This document shows, piece by piece, positions 10,413-18,787 of a stretch of DNA of 18,787 bases. This DNA is from Paraglomus occultum (taxonomy: Eukaryota > Glomeromycota > Glomeromycetes > Paraglomerales > Paraglomeraceae). Within the stretch, counting starts at the first letter, position 1, and every line of letters starts with the position of its first letter. Position numbers and translations under genes: made by a program. Location: positions 1 to 18,787 of the forward strand of contig CAJVPJ010000697.1 of NCBI GenBank assembly GCA_910592205.1, given 5' to 3'. The notes under the pieces are model-generated. The model was not told where the DNA came from, made no database searches, and worked only from the letters and a program-made list of their open reading frames with translations.

Positions 10413-11716
10413 TCAGTAAATTTCATAACATGCAAACAATTCGCACACAAAAACAGCATTTTCGTTATACTCTTCCAATCCCAAAGACACGCACAAATCA
10501 AGCACAACCTCTCTCAATACATCCAATTCTGCTTTCTGCTCGCTGAGTTGCGTTTCCAGATTTTTGACCTTTTCTTGCATGTCAACTGCAACCGTCAACT
10601 CATCTGTGCGAGCATCATCTTTGCGTTGTTCACGTTCCACTGTCTTTGAGAGTACAGTCTCGTCTAGATCTTCTCGCTTATCCGTCTCGCCAAATTTATC
10701 TTCCAATCGACGTAAAGTTGCTTCCATTCTTTCGGCAAGATTAAGTTGTCGAATCAACAGAGATTCGTAAGAGTATTGCGATGGTGACTCCGTACGTTGG
10801 GATTGGAATAAAGTGTCGTCAGAGGCCTCCGAGTCCTAACGTATAAAAGTAAAATTTATGCGTTGGTATACGTTACATGTGCTCGTTGAATTAAAAGCAC
10901 GTCACGTTTATATTCCCCCAATTGTTGTAGATTCCCTCCCCGTCCGCTTTTATTCTCACCTTTTTCTTTAATAATTTTTCATAACCCGTCGTGCTACTAT
11001 TAGCGTTTCTAATTACGAATTCTCTATCTACTGGTGATTCCGCAAACGCCTCGGTAAATTTGAGGATCGGTATAGCATTAAGGGAAGTCGTTAGCGGTTG
11101 GGGTGTCGGCGTCGTTGGTGGCGGCGGGGGTAAGGATGGCGAGAGTGGAGGTGATAATAAGTTGGGATGGTCTACATTCGAAGAATCGAATTCTTTTTGA
11201 TTTTGGCCTTTATTTTCTATGTTGTTTTCTCTATCTTTATTTTCGTCTTGGGTTTCTCCTTTACCCTGATCTTTGTCAGCAGCGAAATCATTATCTTGAT
11301 CGTTTTCTCCAACATCCGCTTCCGCAAGTGACGTAGCCGGGGTATTTACCTCGCTATCACCCAATTCATTCTTGTAACTGTTGCCCTTGACTGCATTCTC
11401 GACGTTTTTATAAATTCTTTGTCCTTGACTCAAAGACCTTTTTAGAATACTTTTTGGTCTCTCGGTAGCCGGCGAAGTAGGGGCCGAAATAATCGAGAGA
11501 CTATTGGTAAGAAAAGACGGGATTCCGATAGAAGTGGAAGTTTCACCGGGAATTCCTCGCGTCGAACTTTTAGACGTGAACAAGTCCAGGTTCAATGATA
11601 ATCTGTTCTTTGCACGATTATTGCGTGTTCGATCCTCATCCTTATACGACTCTGACATTAGACTGCGTCGTTTAGACTTTGAATCCGAAAATGGGCTCGA
11701 GGAATTCTGGTCAAAG

Positions 11717-11748
<32 letters not shown>

Positions 11749-12243
11749 GTTGTTGTTGTTGAACAAAGACGGTTTGCCCAAGCTTAGACTCCGACTCCGA
11801 TAGTGCTTGCTTACATCGGGTTCGATCTCGGACTCGGATGAACTTTGAAATATTTCCAGAAAACTACGACGCTTGATTCTTTTCTCGGCGGTTTGGCTCT
11901 TGGTTAGTCTACGTGTATCGGATGATCGGTTAAGCTTCTCGGATGAGTCCTTTTTCTTTTCGCCTTTGGAGTTGCTTTTGAAGAAGCTGAAACTTCGACG
12001 TTTCGCCTTTTTCGATTGCGAGGCATTGGTCTCTGTTGGGGATATAGTCATGGTCTGAGGAGTGCGGGCACTGTAACGGATGCGCTTAGTCGGGTCCTTG
12101 CTGCTCGATGTTGACGAGGATGTTTTGCGGTCAGTCGAGGTCGATGAGAATGAGTGGTTGTCGGTATCAGTTTTCGGTAACGTAGTTTCGAGTGTGAGAA
12201 CATTTGCTGGCGAAGATGGTTGTTCAATTTCCACGGCTGCCAT
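10413..12243 (-). CDS. Ser-rich, largely disordered protein with repeated basic phospho-motifs and a C-terminal coiled coil; function unknown
   Basis: Two exons, 12243-10960 and 10835-10413, join across a 124-base GTGAGA...TTAG intron in phase 0 and give 568 residues. A weaker donor at 10905 would keep 18 more residues, also in frame. Residues 1-290 are Ser/Lys/Arg-rich and hold six similar sites: KRRSFS (81-86), KRRSFL (124-129), RSRSLSL (149-155), KRRSLM (191-196), NRLSLNL (213-219) and LKRSLS (267-272). Residues 162-176 are an Asn/Asp run encoded by a GTC/GTT-type repeat. An acidic Asp/Glu/Asn/Gln stretch covers 295-352, and a proline tract (SPPLSPSLPPPPPTTPTPQP) lies at 364-383. The C-terminus (455-548) is predicted coiled coil. 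There is no enzyme domain, signal peptide or membrane segment. It may be a phospho-regulated scaffold; that is inference. The sense strand upstream of the ATG (12268-12339) is pyrimidine-rich, like a fungal leader. Confidence 0.8.
11716..11760 (-). repeat. Trinucleotide run encoding an Asn/Asp tract
   Basis: On the plus strand the run is mostly GTC and GTT. In the coding frame of the minus-strand gene it reads AAC and GAC codons, giving FNNNNDDDDDDNDDND-type sequence (residues 162-176). Length changes here would keep the frame. Confidence 0.8.
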
Positions 12244-13663
12244 TACGGATTGGGAAAATTCACTAGCGCGAGAGAGAAAGAGATCAAATAGAGAAACGAA
12301 AGAGGAGGGAGGAAGGGGGTGTGTGTATGTATGTGCGATAGGGGTTATGTATATGCTTTCCCCCGTTAATTTGTGACCCAGCTTCTCAGGGTATTGCTTA
12401 TATAATTCCCTTTATAAAGTTACATAACATTTATAACAGTGGAAAGATAATATGCATATTTATTTGTATTATATATAATTCAATGTTATTTAAGCAGTTA
12501 ACTTTATTTACATTGATGAAACACGCTACAGCCACCTGTCATACATTAGAATACACACAAACGTGGACATATATATATTGTATAGCTTTCTATGGAGCAG
12601 TTAAAAAGAAGATTATCCTTCAAATTCAGGCTGACAATCGTTAATCATTGGTAGCGAAAAAACACTTAAAAATAATTAGATTAAGCAACAAGCTTTTCTT
12701 TATTTGTCACAAGGAAACAAAATGATCTCCTGGCGAATAATCTCTTCTTTTCTCCCTTCCATTTATATGTATAATGCTCTGTCATAAACAATAAAGTTAA
12801 TATTAAGAGGCATAGGTAATAAATACCCACGCGGCGATAAGCTCGATAACGACACACAGAGCATTAGGCATTTGAAGCGACATTCAACGGCTTTCTCGTG
12901 ACACTGCATATCGATATATTATTTGTTAAGATGATTGCTTGTGATAATGCCGATTACTTACTTATCTAGCCGCGATTATTAATCGATATTGTAGGAATCC
13001 TGTATACGAAAAGGGAAATAATCATGGCGAATAACGAGGTCACAAAGTCATCTGATCGGTCGGTCATATTCCCACATTTAACATTATAATAAGCAAAAAA
13101 AAATAATGTATCAAGGAGTACGGAATGTATGCAGACTTTTATCACCATTATCGTCATCATGTCAAAGCGCAGGGTTAGTCTGTCTACTTGACAGATAACA
13201 TCTCGATAAGAAAATATGCTAACCAAAAAGAAATGGAGGAGCCGGTCCTTATAACATAAACGTTGACTGATAACCAATTCGCATGACTAGTTAATTCGTA
13301 TCGAGAATCGCAACAGAAAGTATTGTTTATAGCCACTGATCTGTGATTAAATGAGCATGTGCGTAATAACGTCATGGCGCATATGATGGTCTCTAACAGA
13401 GAATGTCTTGCGCACGATCACATCTGAATAGATGTTTTGCTGATCCAAAAAACGCAAGTGAAGTGTCATTTTTTTTTCGTACATGACGCTTTGGCTTTTC
13501 ACATCATGATTAAAAAAAACCTGTTTTCTTTTTTATTATTACATCAATTATGTGTATTATAGCCTATATCAATGTCCTTTTTCACACACACAAAGACCAT
13601 AACTCATTCTATTTACAAACCATGCTGTGACGATTTCTAGTCTCATTCAATGCCATAGTTCAA
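12244..13663. other. Intergenic region between two minus-strand genes
   Basis: It should contain the promoter of the 12243 gene. Just upstream of that ATG the sense strand is pyrimidine-rich (12268-12339, with CA/TG repeats at 12319-12335). The rest is AT-rich. Open frames at 12966-13277 and 13184-13375 (minus) overlap each other and show no family resemblance. No RNA gene is seen. Confidence 0.45.
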
Positions 13664-13708
13664 CCCCACCCCACCCCACCCCACCCCACCCCACCCCACC
13701 CCACCCCA
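13664..13708. repeat. (CCCCA)9 tandem array, G-quadruplex-prone on the minus strand
   Basis: Nine perfect CCCCA units. On the minus strand, which is the sense strand of the neighbouring gene, they read (TGGGG)9: nine runs of four G separated by single T. The array begins 76 bases past that gene's stop, so it is either in the 3' UTR or just past the cleavage site. Confidence 0.95.
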
Positions 13709-13783
13709 ATTCCATCTCATCTCTTTTTAATCACATGATATTGCAAGAAAAGTCCCTCTTTTCCTTATATTTATCATACGTTA

Positions 13784-15410
13784 TTAAATAAAATTTTCTT
13801 GAGCCGAATGGTATGGAGAAGAGGATGACCGAGATGATGACGCGCTGTTATTGTCTGAACCGGTGTCAGAAAGTTGGATTGTCATTTTATTGAACGAAGA
13901 GGAAGACGAAGAAGAAGCGCAAGATGGAGGGGGAGGTGGTTGTGAAAGAGATTTTTTTGTGAAACCAGGATTTGGCATACAGTAACTTGCGTCTTTTCCC
14001 TTTGTCGCGTCATCCTCACAATCATCGCCACCATTGTCATCGTTGCCAGCAGTCATATTGTTCTCTTCAGTCTTTTTCCTTTCAATCATCTTATTAACAA
14101 TTTCTTGGTTTTTCCTTAACCTTTCCTCCCACGCAACCATATCTGACCGCCTGTTGAGCATTTGCTTTGCAAGATCCCATGTCTCGTTCAACCTTTTCTC
14201 CTTATTAGACAGGAACTTTTCGACGTTTTGTAATGCCTCCAAAGCTGCAGCTAATTCATTGGATAGCGAATCGATACTTTTTGACTGCGATAAGGCGGGC
14301 TTATCACCTGACTGACATATTATAGAAATCTTATCTTTTGACTTGCCCTTTCCAGAAACAGATCTAAGAAGGTCTTCGATTTTCTTTTGCTTTTTGTTCA
14401 ATGTCTCTTCACGCGCACGAAAGTCTGATCGTTTTTTGTATTAAACCGTTGACGGCATTGTGGACAATATCCAGGTCTTGCTGATGACGCTGCCGGTCTG
14501 TCGGGTCATCCTCTTGATCTGTGGCTGTACTTTTTGCTTGGATATGGGCAACTAGATCACTCAGTGTTCGCGCATTCCCAGTATCAGCTTCATTCTGTGA
14601 AGCTTCTGCGGAACCTGAATATCCATCCGACGGTATGCCGTCTGGTGAGGCATCATCATCCGCTTCGGACTTTGCGTCGGGAGCCGGGAACGTTTGAGGA
14701 AGAGAAGCGAGCCAATCTTGGACCTTATCATGAAGCGGAAAAGGTGATTGGCGTTGAGCACGCAGATTTGCAAAGACAGATTGCTGGGAAGACACAGAAT
14801 TGCTCTTGACTATTGACGGAGTTGCTCGTAAGCAAGATGGCTTTACGTGGTGTGATAGGGTAGGTTTAGCCAATGATGTTGACTCAGGGAGCGGCGATGG
14901 GGATTTTGGCAACGATGTAAGTGAATTATGGGCATGTGATGAAAATTTTGCCATCGGTGCTAGTGAATTATGGGGATATGATAAAGATTTTGGCAGCAAC
15001 GCTAATGGATTATGCGGTTGTGATATTGACGGTGGTGACTTGGTCGTTATCGGTAAACCCAACGGCGTGCTCTTGGACGAGGAGGAATTTGATGATATCA
15101 TTGCCAGCGATGGCACCGTCCGGGGATACGTCGATAAAAACATTTCTTTACGCGCATATTCGGTTGTCGGAGTACACATGTTGTTTTCGATAAACGGACT
15201 TTCGGGATCCTCTATGGGAAACAGCGGTTTCTTCGTGTATTCAATTGTCTTGTGTTCTCCGCTTCCCACCCTGATTCTCCCAACGTGTGGTGCTCCGTCA
15301 TATTTTCTCAATCTCTCACGAATAATTCTCTGTGATTTGACCAATTGTCTAATTGTCTCGAACGACGCAATGTTATGATTCTCGTATTCTCCTCTTCTTT
15401 CAGTCTCCAT
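13784..15410 (-). CDS. Ser/Pro-rich protein with coiled-coil repeats, interrupted by an apparent one-base frameshift; function unknown
   Basis: The first frame starts at a true ATG (15410; METERRGEYE) and runs 333 residues to TGA at 14409. A second frame, open from 14440 to TAA at 13784, has no ATG start. Its sense picks up exactly where the first loses it, at a run of six A (14432-14437). With one A fewer, both frames would form one protein of about 541 residues. Support comes from an internal repeat: NRRSDMVAWEERLRKNQ (residues 84-100 of the second frame) matches QKRSDFRAREETLNKKQ spanning the junction. Other traits: a charged N-terminus (1-60); three 14-residue repeats starting HNPLA, HNSLA and HNSLT (133-174); acidic and Pro/Ser stretches; SQPPPPPS and Ser runs near the C-terminus. 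I see no enzyme motif and do not recognise the family. No plausible intron explains the shift. Confidence 0.72.
14432..14437 (-). other. Apparent frameshift site, A6 homopolymer
   Basis: Six A on the sense strand at the point where coding sense moves to the next frame. The nearest GT...AG pair that would restore frame (about 14447 to 14426) makes an intron of only 22 bases, too short for fungal splicing. It would also delete part of the repeated QKRSD motif. Confidence 0.6.
14889..15014 (-). repeat. Three 42-base coding repeats (14 residues each)
   Basis: Each unit begins with His-Asn and is rich in Ser, Leu, Pro and Lys: HNPLALLPKSLSYP, HNSLAPMAKFSSHA, HNSLTSLPKSPSPL. The spacing is exactly 14 residues. 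The units lie in the Ser/Pro-rich part of the 15410 gene product (residues 133-174). Confidence 0.75.
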
Positions 15411-17589
15411 GTGAGAAGAACTAGATCGGGTAATGTATGAGAGAGCACAAATTTAGAGGAATAACTTCTTCGGTTTCCTTGTAATACTGTACATTTAACG
15501 GCAAGGCGATGTTTACAACTCGCCTTAGACCACGCGAGCCGATAAATTGACTTATCATGTGATCAAACGATCTTGTGTGATTGGTTACAGTTTATAGGAT
15601 TGAAGCGCATCTTTATACTTGTCGGAATATCAGATATTCAAATGCGGGACGAAAGTAAAATTCCTTTGATTCGTTTGTCTTCCAAATATCTCTTAGTATA
15701 TCAATTCAGCCACAAAACCGGTGATGGGATACAGATGACTTCCTAGTTTGTCCTGTGAAGACTTGAAGAATATTAAATATTCTGTAATAGTGGTTTCGGC
15801 TTGATAAAGGAATTGGCAAGTTTACATTCCACCAGTCGGCCTTTTTTATATTTTCAGTAGAGAGGCTATTTATGGGGTATCAATATTGAGTTTGCAAAGG
15901 GAGGCTTTAATCCACATTTCCCTGACAAAATTTCCCAGCATTATTTCGAAAGCCATCCATTTTCGGCAGTTGATTGTCAATGAAACGAGTTTTTATTCGG
16001 TTTATACACATTATAATTAGGAATGGTTTAATTCAATATAAATTGTCTGCTCGATGGATCAACTATTCATAACTTTCGTACCGTTAAGTTCGTGACTTGC
16101 AGCTACGAAATTGACAAAAAGTATTGTGCTAAACTTTCGAAATGTCATAAGTCATACTGTAAGTGGAGAATGATGGTGAAATTACACGTACAGCAAAGCT
16201 AACTAAGGAAAATTGTTAGGCCTCACGGTAATCTAAACTATCGGCACTTGAGAAATCACAAATGCATCGAGTTTAGAGCAAGCCTAAACGCGTCAAATTC
16301 AGCACTTGCCTTGTATATTTCTGGTACCGTCGATGATCTTTGCGTAAACTAAGTTACAAACTTCGAAAGTTTAGATTTTGTTATTTTTGGAAGAACAAAC
16401 CATTCTTATTGCCAACTTTACGAGTAATGGGGCCTCTATTTAACTTCAAAAGTTATCTCAAAGTTGTTATTCTGTCTGTAGACGTTGTCACCCACTCACC
16501 ACGTTGAGATGTAGCACGTTGAGTATACCAACTAGTATAGTAGAATACAGCGACCTTATTGCGAATAGAGACTGTTGGGTTTTGACCATTGTCATAATGG
16601 GTTTGGCTTCAACGTAAGGCGTCGCTGAGAAAAGTAGGTTTGTCGCAAAAAAAATTTTTTTTTTTCGAATATAAGCCTTTTTTTTGTTCACTTAAACCAA
16701 CGACATGTTTTGGTGTTGCGGAAACGGTGTTATGCTTGAAATATTTCCTCACACGTCTCTACTTGAGCGTCATAAAAGTGATATTAAATTAAAATAGTAA
16801 AATGCTAATTGACAAATTTATATTATTTGTGCTATGTTAATAATTTATACCACTAGCAAATAACGATACGATATATTAATATGAGTGAAATATAGTACGT
16901 AGCTAGAAGTTGATTTTTCTTTCTTGACCTCTTGAAATAGGGGTCAAGAAAGTAAATCGTCAACGTTCAGCGATTGTGTGGGTTGAAAAAACTTGATTTA
17001 TACTATAGACAAATATCAGTAGTGTATCCGCTCAGTCGTCTTTGCAAATTAGTTATTTCATCAAGCCATAACAAATCCAAAAACGTTTTTATTTACGAGT
17101 TGTTGATAATTGAATGGGTTTTATATTTAAGAATTTATGCCACACTAAAAAAACAATGGAAGAATTTGTCATTGAATATGATGCTGTTGCAGAACATGAC
17201 TACTTATATATTATACTCACTGCTTACAGACCTAGAATGTGTGTGATATAATAATAAATACTGATTAATAGAGCCATTTACATTATGAAACGGTCTAAAT
17301 AATCTAACAGTAAAAGTTTGTTAATAAAGACTGTTAAGTTGTGACATGCATTCTGAGATCAGACAGCCATTTCTCCAAAATAAGGTAATTTGAATAAATC
17401 ATAATTTTAATGATAAGAATTTATTTGTTAATAATAATACTGTATTACATTACTCTGCCTGCTAATGGTAATAGTAATAGGTAATAAGCATCCTTCTAAC
17501 TTGTGGTATCATCACAAATTCTATTTCAATTCAACCTATAATTATATATACAATGGATCGATTATTCCCTACTGAATAATGTACAAGAA
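15411..17589. other. Intergenic region between divergent genes
   Basis: It contains the upstream regions of the 15410 gene (minus) and the kinase-like gene (plus). Notable items are an A8T11 run at 16647-16665 and a hairpin at 16911-16957. A short ATG frame (about 17156-17251) reads MEEFVIEYDAVAEHDYLYI and could be a remnant or an upstream exon. The open frames at 16488-16691 and 16974-17246 have no recognisable features. No RNA gene is seen. Confidence 0.4.
16911..16957. repeat. Short inverted repeat / hairpin
   Basis: CTTTCTTGACC (16919-16929) pairs perfectly with GGTCAAGAAAG (16942-16952) across a 12-base loop. The arms extend imperfectly outward through GATTT/AAATC and GTTGA/TCAAC. It could be a cruciform-forming site, a transposon relic or chance. 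Confidence 0.7.
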
Positions 17590-18787
17590 ATGATCACATT
17601 ACACCATGGATGCACACTAATAGCAGATTGGCTAGAACTGACTACAAATAATTGGACAAAAGTGTCACTCAGAAAGATAGTTGACAGACAGAATGGACAG
17701 TCATTTGATTTTCATCAGGTAAATCAATTTATGTGCAAATAATAATAATGCAAATAGTATATATTAAGCATGATTACATCTTAAACTGATGATTGTATTA
17801 TTTACTCAAATAGCTGGTAAAGGAATACCCAAAGATATTAACCCCTGAGAATATGTTGATAATTGGAATCACTCAAGAACCATCTACTAAGGAGTATTAT
17901 TTGGTTTTCTATCATGAAATACATCCAGTATTGGACAAAATTATAAAACGTTATGCATGTGTACATATAAAGTATATGGAATATGCAGACTTTGGTGAGA
18001 TTAAGGAGATTGGATCTGGTAGTTACAGAACAGTCTATTCTGCCAAGCATTTAAGAGAAGACTTTCCTGTACTAGCACTAAAACGTTTTAAAAATTTTAA
18101 TCAAACACTGGAATTATTTATTTCTGAGGTAGGTCTTTTTAATATACCAACTGACTATTACCATAACATAAACATGATATTTTATCTGACTCTGTATTTA
18201 CTTAATAGTTCCAATATCATGCTAGATGTAGTTATGATGATTTCCTTCCAATTTATGGAGTCACACAAGAACCAGAAACAGAAGACTACATGATTGTTAT
18301 GCACTATGCTAATAATGGTAGTCTTTTATCTTATTTGGATCAGAATATTAACAAGCTGACATGGAAGATGAAATTGGACCATTTGATGGTCATTGCATAT
18401 AATCTAAAACATCTTCATGATGAGGAATTAGTGCATTGCAATCTTCATGGTGGAAAAATTGTTCTGCATGATGATACTCCATTTATTTGTGATCTTGGTC
18501 ACTCACAAAAAATGACATTGAATTTACATGTGTCAACCATTCAAAGTGTTTTATTCTTTGTTGCACCAGAAGTCTTCCATACCCACAAATTTACTCAAAA
18601 ATCAGATGTCTATTCTCTTGGTATCATTATGTACTTGATTGCTACTGGTGAACTACCTTTTAGAGATAGGCAGCTTACTGGAGATTTAATATCTGATATT
18701 ATGAGTGGACTACGACCATTGATGCCTGATTCTGCACCAGAGGAATACAAGAAACTTGCTGAGTGGTGTTGTGATGCTGATCCTGAT
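17590..18787 (+). CDS. TKL-type kinase-like protein, probable pseudokinase, 3' end beyond the window
   Basis: Exons 17590-17718, 17814-18128 and 18209 onward join in phase 0 across GT-AG introns of 95 and 80 bases, giving 341 residues so far. Kinase landmarks: glycine loop IGSGSYRTVY (109-118, third Gly replaced by Arg), VLALK with Lys133, hinge YGVTQEPETEDYMIVMHYA (164-182), catalytic loop HCNLHGGK (224-231), DLG (243-245), APE (267-269), SDVYSLG (280-286). Active TKL kinases have Asp at 226 and Asn at 231; here they are Asn and Lys, so phosphotransfer is probably lost although ATP could still bind. The loop's second His and GG echo the HCDxHxGN form common in arbuscular mycorrhizal fungi. 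Upstream, IIGITQEPSTKEYYLV (59-74) resembles the real hinge and may be a remnant of another kinase lobe. The start is uncertain: 17590 is the first ATG of a frame open from 17542, and an earlier exon is possible. Confidence 0.82.

Noticed and set aside
11504-11803. Plus frames inside the Ser-rich gene (also 10991-11336, 11873-12376)
   Set aside because: They are shadow frames of a 428-codon exon, with low-complexity products dictated by the sense codons.
14800-15378. 192-codon open frame on the plus strand
   Set aside because: It is antisense to the 15410 gene, starts with a non-ATG codon, and its Asp/Gly-rich repeats mirror the Ser/Pro repeats of the real minus-strand frame.
16647-16665. 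A8T11 run as a possible transposon tail or terminator
   Set aside because: A simple A/T run in AT-rich DNA with no element next to it.
1-18787. CRISPR array, bacterial operon, prophage or rRNA
   Set aside because: Spliced genes, AATAAA signals and fungal-type proteins show a eukaryotic region, and no regularly spaced repeats of CRISPR type are present.

Overview
This window looks like AT-rich nuclear DNA of a fungus. The genes have short GT-AG introns (80-218 bases) and AATAAA-type 3' ends, and intergenic DNA is long and strongly AT-rich. The kinase at the right end has an 'HCxxH' catalytic loop and a tail like the TKL-type kinases greatly expanded in arbuscular mycorrhizal fungi. I therefore suspect Glomeromycotina (Rhizophagus-like). 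That placement is inference from gene style; no marker gene here proves it.

Layout. Bases 1-76 are the right end of a pogo/Tigger-like DNA transposon. Bases 562-784 are a MITE-like element built of repeated, inverted copies of one short motif. Bases 1640-2060 contain broken, coding-like reading. Bases 2201-3599 (minus) hold a complete four-exon endonuclease V gene that can be reconstructed splice by splice. About 5.2 kb of AT-rich DNA without a supportable gene follows (3600-8852). At 8853-9416 (plus) lies a 187-residue membrane protein that resembles promethin/LDO-type lipid-droplet proteins. Bases 9920-10258 are unusually open but have no start codon.

Two minus-strand genes for long, Ser-rich, mostly disordered proteins with coiled coils come next. 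The first (10413-12243) has repeated basophilic-kinase-type motifs. The second (13784-15410) is interrupted by what looks like a one-base frameshift in a run of six A. A (CCCCA)9 array, G-quadruplex-prone on the sense strand of that gene, lies just past its stop codon. After 2.2 kb of intergenic DNA, a three-exon kinase-like gene (17590 to beyond the window end, plus) encodes a probable pseudokinase preceded by what looks like a leftover piece of a second kinase domain.

The genes do not form an operon or an obvious pathway; this is an ordinary eukaryotic gene-plus-transposon landscape. The strongest leads are the pseudokinase with a duplicated lobe segment, the frameshifted coiled-coil gene with its internal repeat, the G4-prone array, and the Ser-rich protein with a MARCKS-like basic/aromatic motif.
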